Source: Paracoccus beibuensis
Lineage (GTDB): Bacteria > Pseudomonadota > Alphaproteobacteria > Rhodobacterales > Rhodobacteraceae
Direction of reading: 5' to 3'
NCBI RefSeq assembly: GCF_026162625.1
Contig: NZ_JAOTBD010000006.1
Location: 89,889-153,888, forward strand
DNA length: 64,000 nt
Shown: positions 58,231 through 64,000 of the stretch, in pieces
Layout: every line of letters starts with the position of its first letter
Numbering within the stretch: position 1 is the first letter of the stretch
Notes under the pieces: model-generated
Databases searched by the model: none
What the model saw: the letters and a program-made list of their open reading frames with translations, nothing else
What the model was told of the DNA's origin: nothing
Position numbers and translations under genes: made by a program

Positions 58231-59575
58231 TCAAGCGAAATCTGCGCGGGTCGTGCAGTTAGAGGGGTAACTGACTGATCTCAGCGCGGGAGTAAATCCT
58301 CGCGCTGCCGCCCGCCGGCTGTGTCCCGCCTGTGTCAAGCCGCGCCTGAAGATCGCTCCATCCCAGATGAGCCGCGACAACCCGTCGATCAAATCCTGCG
58401 AGGTCCATGCGTTCCAAAGCTGGTCATTGGCGCCCTCCATCAGTCCCGCTTCTTGCGCCCGTGCAAATTGTTGTGACGTAGGCGACAGGGCCTTCAGGAA
58501 CTCGGGCTCGGCCAAACCTTGAGAGAACACTGCCCGAGCTACCGGTGTGTCGATCAGCTTCCATGCCAGCGGACAGCGGCCGTCGTCCATGGCTGGGGCC
58601 AGAACATCGGCTTCTGGCATCTGCATCAGGCGCGCCACTGCCTGCCGCGACATGCAGCCCGCCGCAGCACCGGTTCGCCCAAGACCTCATCGCCCGGCGC
58701 CAGCGGCCAGGTTCCCAGAATGTGCCGCTGCAGGATGTCCCGGAACGGCAACAATTCCTTCGGGTATGGATCCATAATGAGCAAGTCATAAAGACTCCCG
58801 AATATCTTGCGCGGTCCCTCCTCGGGTTGGCCCATCATATGCTGCAATCCGGTCAATTCAGCACGAAGTGCCTGCTCGCCACCAGAGCACAGCCGGTATC
58901 CGACATCCGCTGGCCACCATTGCTGATCGTCTGGAAGCGAGCGCCATTTCAGCACCCCGGTCGCAATCGCCGCCCGACCCAGTTCGAAGCAGAATTGCGC
59001 CGAAGCATGAAGGTCGAACTGGTCGAACCAATGATCGGAGCCAGCGGTTTCGCCCAGTCTACCCAGAAACCACAAGTCGAACTGGAAAGGTTCGCGATGG
59101 ACAGGACGTGCCTCGGCAGCCAGATCAAGGTCACACAGTCGTTCGGCAACGTCATAACGATCCAGCTTGTCCTGAGCCGTCCACAACGTAACCAGCGGTC
59201 GACTATGGTCGGGACAAATCGTGACGAAGGGCAAAGACCAGATGCCACGCAATCCTGGGCAAACTTGCAGGCAGTCGGGCACCCGCGGCCCCCCTTGCCT
59301 CCGGCGCTGGTGGCGGGAAAGCGAATGCCGGCGAACCTTACCCCGCCATCGCTGATCTTCGGTGTCCCCCTTCGCAATTCGGTTAACGCAACACCGGACA
59401 GGTCCGCCAGCCTTTCCATGGCGACGCCTTCTCCGGCCGTCAAATCATTTTGCCGTATGCCCATGTCACGCAGCAACTCGCGCAAGAAAGCACGGTTCAT
59501 CTGCGCCAGACGTGAGGCCAAAGAGGTTGCGGTTTCGCCAGGGATGAGAGGAACGGAAAGAGGAAGCTTGGCCAT
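58231..59575 (-). pseudogene. TniQ-family transposition protein, two frameshifts
   Basis: Reading from 59575, MAKLPLSVPLIPGETATSL starts a TniQ N-terminus, continuing to about 59280. There the frame breaks in the Cys-rich segment (CP/DCLQVCPG...CPDHSRPLV, missing about one base). The second frame runs to about 58655 and includes EEGPRKIFGSLYD and APGDEVLGEPVL, then breaks again. The third frame (MSRQAVARLMQMPEADVL...) runs to a stop at 58231. TniQ helps target Tn7/Tn5053-like transposition. No tniA or tniB is seen. Confidence 0.75.
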
Positions 59576-59989
59576 CTCGTCCAAATAGCCATTCCTCCAG
59601 CCGCGCGGCACCTCTCGTGTGCTTTCCGGATGGTCGATATCCCATCCCGCCGATGACCGACATCTGGCGCCGCGGAAAGCCCAGCACGACCATTTTGCGG
59701 AACGAAGCCGACCTCGATACCGATTATCGTAAAGCTCCGCGCTTACACACTTAAGGCCTCCTGCATAAATGGTAGAGCGACCGCAGACTAGGGAATAGAC
59801 CGGGTTCGCGATGGTCACCCCGTGAAGGCCAGACCTCCGTCAAGCCTGATTTCGCCTCGATATTGGTGATAAGGGCACCGAGCGCCGGGTTCCGTGCCCT
59901 GCGGGCGCGACGCACGGTGTAGACCACTTTCGGCGGGTCCGGCAGCAAGCCCTCAATGACCTGCATTCCGGTTCGGAGGTGGCGCGCAT
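59576..59989. other. Stretch without a recognised gene
   Basis: No gene is recognised in either strand. A minus frame through 59751-59960 is open, but its composition looks ordinary for out-of-frame GC-rich DNA. Probably mobile-element debris. Confidence 0.6.
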
Positions 59990-60940
59990 TCAACGACGAA
60001 CTGGAAGTCCTACAATGAGGCCTTGAGGCGGCGCGGGTTGCTGCTGATCTGGCTCGACAAGGACTTGGTGTGGCTGGCCGCCAAGGTCGGGCGTCCAGGC
60101 CGCCCGCCGGTGTTCTCCGATGCGGCAACCCAGTTCTGCAGGTGCTCTTTGGCCTGCCGCTTCGGCAAAGCACAGGGATGGTGGCCAGCATTCTGGAGAT
60201 GGCAGGGCTCGACTGGCCGGTGCCCGACTTCTCCACGCCTCAAGCCGCCGGCAAGGAACTTTGGTGGTCGACATACCACCGCCGCGTGCCGGGGCCGCTG
60301 AACTTGCTGGTGGACAGCACCGGGATCAGGTTTCTGGGTGACGGAGATTGGCTGGCCCGCAAGCATGGCACGCACCGCAGGCGGCAGTATCGCAAGATCC
60401 ATTTGGCCATGGATACAGCCATCGGCGATGTCCGGGCGGTGGAGTTCACCTCAAGCCGCGAAGGCAACAGCCCTGTGCTGCCGGATCTGCTGGATCAGAT
60501 CCGGCCGATGAACAGGTCGGCACCGTGATCGACGACGGCGCGTTCGACACCCGGCGATGCCACACCGCAATCGTGGATCTCGGCGGCACCGCCGTCATAC
60601 ACATCCGCAGGAACGGCCGCCTCTGGAAGGAAGGCTGCCCTGCCGCCCGCGCCCGCAACGAGATCCTCCGGGCGACCAGGCGCTTTGGTCGGGCCAACCG
60701 GAAGCAACTGGTCCGGCTATCACGCCCGAAGTCGGATCGAGGCAAAAATGCGCTGCCTCAAATCCTTCGGCGAGCGGATCGCCTCGCGAGACCCGGACAG
60801 ACCGACCGCTGAAGTTCACATCCGCGTCGCACTCTTGAACCGCTTCAGCGCGGGCGGCACCGCCGAGATCGAACGCGTGGCCTGAGGTTGATGGGGAAAG
60901 GGGAAAGCACGCTTCGAGGCTGGGTTCTGCAACAATGCCG
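59990..60940 (+). mobile_element. IS5-family insertion sequence remnant
   Basis: Transposase remnant plus a right end at about 60922-60939 (GGGTTCTGCAACAATGCC) of the kind ending IS5-group elements. No matching left end is seen upstream, so the left side is probably lost. Confidence 0.65.
60002..60885 (+). pseudogene. IS5-family transposase, frameshifted
   Basis: The frame with WKSYNEALRRRG starts at 60002 or before, without a start codon. It shifts by about 60140 to the frame giving LLVDSTGIRFLGDGDWLARKHG (first catalytic Asp), then by about 60520 to VIDDGAFDTRRCH (second catalytic Asp), then by about 60700 to SGYHARSRIEAKMR (catalytic Glu), ending at 60885. Three shifts, so it is dead. All DDE residues are still readable. 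Confidence 0.85.
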
Positions 60941-60942
60941 TC

Positions 60943-61089
60943 CCGCCGCGTCAGTTCCGACGCCGCTTGGCGCGAGAAGGTCATCAAGAGGATGCGCTGC
61001 GGATTGGCGCCGCCCTTCAGCAGATGCGCCACGCGGTGCGCCAGTGTGTTGGTCTTGCCCGATCCGGCGTCGCCGATGATCAGCAGGGG
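60943..61089 (-). pseudogene. UvrD-like helicase fragment
   Basis: About 48 codons: LLIIGDAGSGKTNTLAHRV is a Walker A segment and ILLMTFSRQAASELTRR is motif Ia of UvrD/Rep helicases. It is cut exactly where the IS5 right end begins. It joins upstream, with one base missing, to an unrelated fragment. Confidence 0.7.
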
Positions 61090-61235
61090 TCGTCGCCATG
61101 CTTCACCGCCTGCCAGACGTCCATCAGCTTATGGGTCAGGCGCTGCCGCTCCGCTTCGGGCAGGTGCGGGTTGGTGGCGCGCCGCAACCGGCCGCGCACA
61201 ACGATGTAACGGCCGTCGGGCGTGCGAAGGGACAT
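61090..61235 (-). pseudogene. Fragment of a small conserved protein
   Basis: MSLRTPDGRYIVVRGRL, then RRATNPHLPEAERQRLTHKLMD. From memory it is the N-terminus of a small family of proteobacterial proteins with unknown function. It breaks off into the helicase fragment. Confidence 0.5.
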
Positions 61236-61239
61236 CGCT

Positions 61240-61465
61240 CAGCCGTGTGCCATCGGCCCTCAGTGTGTCCGCCAAGGCGGTGATCGACGCCGGTCTTAGA
61301 AGGTCCATGGACCGGACCTCGGCCACGTCACCCACAGCGGCGCCTGCCGCATGATCACGGTCAGGCACGACGGTTCCTAGAGGTCAGCGTCCGGACCATT
61401 CTGAGGCCGAGGCCGGATGCGCCGCCCGTGACGACGGCGGCTTTGCCGGTCGGGTCGGTATCCTA
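61240..61465 (-). pseudogene. Short-chain dehydrogenase N-terminal fragment
   Basis: AAVVTGGASGLGLRM is the NAD(P)-binding start of an SDR enzyme. A frameshift near 61370 leads to VRSMDLLRPASITALADTL, the matching next segment. The rest is missing. Confidence 0.6.
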
Positions 61466-61549
61466 GACGATGCCGGCGGCGTGAATGGTTTTTAGGGGGT
61501 GTTGCTGTCTGCTTCCTGTTTTGATGTGATTTAGGGTTGTTCTTTGCCG
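61466..61549. other. AT-richer gap without a gene
   Basis: Notably lower GC than the surroundings; nothing recognised. Confidence 0.5.
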
Positions 61550-61957
61550 TCAGCCCGCCTTCGCCTGTTGAAACGATCCGCTTCCGAACTGCGGGTCACC
61601 CAAGATCTCATCTCCCGGTCCAAACGGCCACGTCTCGCGGATGTGCTGATGCAGGATCGTGCGGAACGGCCGTGCTTCCTCGGGGCACGGCTCCACAGCA
61701 AGCATATCATAAAGGCCACCGAATTTCTTGCGCGGCCCGTCCTCGGGAGGCCCCATCATATTCTGCAATTCGGTCAGCGTAGGCCGCTCAACCTGTTCAC
61801 CGATCAGACGTTGCAGGCATATGTCGTCCAGCCTGCCGGAGACTGCATTCTGCAACTCAGCTATGACCTGACCATCTAGATGGCCAGTTGGGGCATACCG
61901 CCAGTTGCGGCGCAAAAACCTAGATGGCAAGGCACTCAGGTTCTCATTAGTTTTCAA
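61550..61957 (-). pseudogene. Second TniQ relic
   Basis: 135-codon open frame. PEDGPRKKFGGLYD and FGPGDEILGDPQ are the counterparts of segments in the TniQ relic at 58231-59575, but the two are not identical copies. The N-terminal and Cys-rich parts are lacking. It ends 75 bp from tRNA-Leu. Confidence 0.65.
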
Positions 61958-62032
61958 CGGAATGTAGAAGGCATGGCGCAGATTGGTGGCGCCATGTCAC
62001 AGCCTATGTCACTGGTGACTTGAGGAAGATAT

Positions 62033-62117
62033 TGGTGCCCGTCGAGGGACTTGAACCCCCACGCCTTGCGGCGCTTGGACCTAAACCAAGTGCGTCTGCC
62101 AATTCCGCCAGACGGGC
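62033..62117 (-). tRNA. tRNA-Leu (anticodon UAG)
   Basis: 85 nt including the encoded CCA. Acceptor GCCCGUC pairs with GACGGGC. The anticodon loop UUUAGGU is closed by CUUGG/CCAAG; the anticodon UAG reads CUA. A long variable arm (CGCCGCAAGGCG) is present, as in leucine tRNAs. Confidence 0.95.
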
Positions 62118-62121
62118 ATCT

Positions 62122-62298
62122 TCAGGTGTTGCGATACATCCACGTCAACAGGCTTCCCGTCAAGGCCCCACCGCCGAGGTGGGGCAGAAGATGCAGCGAT
62201 GCGGTGTCCGCGGCGGCGTAGCCGAGGGTCGCAACGCGGGCGCCGACAGCTGCACCGATGAGGGATGCGGGAATGTCTTTCTTCTTTATACACCTCAT
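62122..62298 (-). CDS. Small protein, possibly membrane-associated, unknown
   Basis: 58 aa, rich in Ala, Gly and Leu, with a weakly hydrophobic middle. Its ATG overlaps the preceding gene's stop (ATGA), which is the main support. No homology recognised. Confidence 0.4.
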   Translation of the reverse strand: MRCIKKKDIPASLIGAAVGARVATLGYAAADTASLHLLPHLGGGALTGSLLTWMYRNT

Positions 62299-62501
62299 TG
62301 TTCGCGGCGCCGCACTGAGGTCAACTTCCTTAGCATGGCCGCCACCTCGTCCTCGCTCCCTTGCCAGGTGATCGACCCGAGACCGGCAGAGACGATATGC
62401 CGCCTCCCGATTCCCCACTTCACGGCCGGTAGGGCGGCGGCGTTCTGCATCTTCATGCGAACATCGATCTCACATAGCACCTTCAGCTGCGGCGAGTTCA
62501 A
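62295..62501 (-). CDS. Small protein, unknown (phage-like string)
   Basis: 68 aa if it starts at the TTG at 62501, with GGGGGA ten bases upstream. It has VKWGIGRRHIVSAGLGS and a basic end (RRREQ). No family recognised. Confidence 0.45.
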   Translation of the reverse strand: MNSPQLKVLCEIDVRMKMQNAAALPAVKWGIGRRHIVSAGLGSITWQGSEDEVAAMLRKLTSVRRREQ

Positions 62502-62505
62502 TGGT

Positions 62506-62607
62506 CTACGTCCCCCGGTCCACCCGGTCGGTGCCCTGCACGAACACCGCGAGGGCAGCCAAAGCGCAGGCCCAGAGGAACAGCACAATCCAGACGTAAG
62601 GTTTCAT
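62506..62607 (-). CDS. Micro-protein with one membrane helix
   Basis: 33 aa: MKPYVWIVLFLWACALAALA starts a strong helix, followed by a short polar tail. GGAG lies eleven bases before the ATG. It has the look of small phage or plasmid membrane peptides. Confidence 0.55.
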   Translation of the reverse strand: MKPYVWIVLFLWACALAALAVFVQGTDRVDRGT

Positions 62608-62621
62608 CTTTCGGTTCTCCG

Positions 62622-62912
62622 TTAGATGATAGTTGTGCGAATGTTCCTATAGTGGAGGCGACTAGGCAGGGTCGTGCTGGTTGTGATCGAGGGCATCCTC
62701 ACGGGACATCCCGACCCACCTCTCCCGTTCTCCTTGGCCACCGCGCCGGTCGGGCCGTTGCGGTTCTTCGCCATGTAGAGGTCGGGGTTCGCGCGGTCGC
62801 GCGGGTTGCGGATGAGGAGGATGGTGTGAACTAGGCGGAACTCCTCCTTCCCGATGCCGCTTATCAGGGTCTCGACGGTCGTGTGCGAGGAGGACATGTG
62901 GTGCGTGTTCAT
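62622..62912 (-). CDS. DnaB-like helicase C-terminal fragment (small ORF)
   Basis: 96 aa with AAAGGAC before the ATG. LYMAKNRNGPTGAV resembles the IIVAKQRNGPTG motif near the C-terminus of replicative DnaB helicases. Walker motifs and the rest are absent, so it is a remnant or an internally deleted gene. The C-terminal 30 residues are out of character. Confidence 0.45.
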   Translation of the reverse strand: MNTHHMSSSHTTVETLISGIGKEEFRLVHTILLIRNPRDRANPDLYMAKNRNGPTGAVAKENGRGGSGCPVRMPSITTSTTLPSRLHYRNIRTTII

Positions 62913-62948
62913 CTTGGGATTGTCCTTTTGTGGAGGCGCCCAGTCATG

Positions 62949-63023
62949 CTACGGCCGGAGGCGACCCTCGATGTCGGGCTGTGCAGCTAAGTCCATCCAG
63001 TCCTTGAGGGGTGCGATAGGCAT
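62949..63023 (-). CDS. 24-aa micro-ORF
   Basis: MPIAPLKDWMDLAAQPD start, with AGGAGGAG upstream. It shares one base with the preceding stop (TGATG). It may be a truncated longer gene. Confidence 0.35.
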   Translation of the reverse strand: MPIAPLKDWMDLAAQPDIEGRLRP

Positions 63024-63245
63024 CAATTGCTCTCCTCCTGCCGAGCTTCCGTCTCAGTCTCGATCTCACGGGCTTTGACCGCGATCGCTTCGATCACATC
63101 GAGAGGGAAGTAGAGCTTGCCGCCTTGGTTCGGTGTCCCACTCGGTCCACTTATCGGTGGCGTGGCGCTGGCAGCCGATTTGGAGGGTGTCAAAGGTGTA
63201 ACCGATGGTCCAAGTGTCAAACTGCATGGTGCGGAGTTCGCGCAT
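63023..63245 (-). pseudogene. Phage-like small protein gene, frameshifted
   Basis: From ATG 63245 (AGGAAAC upstream) one frame gives MRELRTMQFDTWTIGY and LQIGCQRH. Near 63125 it shifts to LYFPLDVIEAIAVKAREIE, ending at 63023. The style is of phage early proteins. No exact family. Confidence 0.45.
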
Positions 63246-63296
63246 GTTTCCTGACGCGCGCAGGTCACCTGGCCGACGGTTCGGGAAGGGGCCATG

Positions 63297-63395
63297 ACCT
63301 TGAGCCGAACGCAGTTCGAGGCGCTTTTTGCAGGCCTCGACTGGCGCCGGGTTCGGCCTCTGGAAATCCCGAAGCCGGCCGTTGCGGAATGACCT
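63297..63395 (+). pseudogene. IS66 TnpB C-terminal fragment
   Basis: MTLSRTQFEALFAGLDWRRV is the well-known C-terminal end of IS66-family TnpB, stopping at TGA 63393-63395. The first part of tnpB is missing. Confidence 0.75.
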
Positions 63396-63462
63396 GAACG
63401 CAGGAAAAAGCGTTCAATTACAGTTGGATCAGGGTGTGATGACAGCACGTCCGCAGCCCCGT

Positions 63463-63879
63463 CCATCGACCTGTCCGTCATCCCCGAAAGCCAGCGCGCC
63501 GCCGTTCCAGCCGTGCTGCGCGAACGGGACGCGCTGCGGGAAACCAACCGGCGGCTGGAGCATCTGATCGCCGAGCTGAACCAGGTCGTGCATGGCAAAC
63601 GCTCGGAAAAGCTGAACGACGACGAGCGTCGGCTGGCCTTCGAGGATATGTAAACGGCCGTGCCGAGGCGGAGACGCAACAGGACGAGGGGGCTTGGCAT
63701 TGCCGCTTTCCACCTCGGCCCGGTGGTTGATCGGCTGACCGAACACCTGAAGACGTCGACCAAGCTGTTCATGAAGTTCGCAGGGGACCGTGACCCCAGT
63801 GGGGCCGCGTAAGCCCCGGAGAACACAACCGCACCCGTGCTGGACCCCGGCAGGGGGCGCACGAAGACGGGCTATCTCT
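63463..63879 (+). pseudogene. IS66 transposase (TnpC) remnant
   Basis: Follows the tnpB fragment. SIDLSVIPESQRAAV, then RRLEHLIAELNQVVHGKRSE and RLAFEDM is a TnpC N-terminus, with a stop at about 63650. After a frame change and large deletion comes FHLGPVVDRLTEHLKTSTKL, an inserted tract with stops (63780-63815), and APVLDPGRGRTKTGYL. It breaks off where the next element starts. Confidence 0.8.
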
Positions 63880-64000
63880 GTAAGCGGCGGTTGCGCCCCA
63901 CGCGCTTTCAGCTTGAAGGCTCGAAGTTCCAGGGTAGCAGGTCGTCGATCCTTGCTTGCGGGTGACCGGTGGCCACCGCTTCCAAAGTTGCCCTGAGGTA
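63880..64000 (-). mobile_element. End of a second IS66-family element (continues past the edge)
   Basis: GTAAGCGGCGG at 63880 is the terminal sequence typical of IS66 elements, right at the break of the previous remnant's TKTGYL codons. The transposase end lies just inside. Confidence 0.7.
63908..64000 (-). CDS. IS66 transposase, C-terminal end (partial)
   Basis: Minus-strand frame entering from the right edge: YLRATLEAVATGHPQARIDD, LLPWNFEPSS, stop at 63908-63910. This is the conserved C-terminus of IS66 TnpC. Whether the rest is intact cannot be seen. Confidence 0.8.
   Translation of the reverse strand, partial: YLRATLEAVATGHPQARIDDLLPWNFEPSS

Noticed and set aside
62033..62117. Attachment-site duplicate of the tRNA-Leu 3' end
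   Set aside because: I looked for a second copy of the tRNA 3' end in 58163-64000 and did not see one. It may lie outside the window.
63023..63862. 279-codon minus frame across the IS66 relic
   Set aside because: Most of it is antisense to the recognisable TnpB/TnpC fragments; only the part below about 63125 looks like protein.

Overview
The window is a GC-rich (mid-60s % by eye) chromosomal segment of an alphaproteobacterium of the Rhodobacteraceae, most like Paracoccus or a close relative. This follows from gene content rather than a search: a GapR (DUF2312) protein, a DUF1127 protein, membrane urate hydroxylase PuuD with a cytochrome c tail, a fused PuuE-UraD allantoinase/OHCU decarboxylase, and tightly overlapping operons with many ATGA junctions.

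Layout. 1-4642: signalling cluster (3'-part of a multi-receiver hybrid kinase, a stand-alone CheR, and a REC-PAS-HWE kinase-REC protein). 4833-7356: methionine ABC importer metNIQ. 15179-7372 (minus strand): a thiamin operon driven by a clear promoter and a TPP riboswitch, thiD-thiO-thiS-thiG-thiE-thiF(rhodanese)-thiY-like-tenA-ATPase-permease. It combines thiazole synthesis with pyrimidine salvage and uptake. 15190-16482: chrA. 16727-18625: DEAD-box helicase with a DbpA-type RNA-binding domain. 18847-25122: polyamine-type ABC importer with two tandem binding proteins and a translationally coupled hemerythrin-like protein. 30543-25127 (minus): housekeeping operon dac-tmk-holB-tatD-MBL hydrolase-AEC transporter. 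30631-34808: tdk, rhlE, dtd, a small membrane protein, gapR and an unknown protein. 34899-42916: iron-type ABC permease, tRNA-Thr, cold-shock protein, YmdB-like phosphodiesterase, two SLC13-type transporters around a DUF1127 gene, and yebC.

43980-58162 is a purine-degradation region. guaD and xdhABC turn guanine into xanthine and urate; puuD and uraH take urate to OHCU; puuE-uraD gives allantoin and allantoate; a bicupin ureidoglycine aminohydrolase acts further on. A purine permease and IclR and LysR regulators sit among them. Allantoate amidohydrolase and ureidoglycolate lyase are not in the window.

58163-64000 is different. It is a graveyard of broken mobile and foreign DNA on either side of tRNA-Leu(UAG): two TniQ relics, a frameshifted IS5-family element that ends inside a chimeric SDR / small-domain / UvrD-helicase remnant, a string of tiny phage-like genes, and an IS66 relic apparently hit by a second IS66 element that runs off the right edge.

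I found no CRISPR array, rRNA or replication origin. The best candidates for something new are the proposed TPP-riboswitch Shine-Dalgarno hairpin, the tandem binding proteins each followed by a strong hairpin, the ThiF-rhodanese protein lacking its zinc cysteines, and the micro-gene string next to tRNA-Leu. None amounts to a convincing wholly new system.
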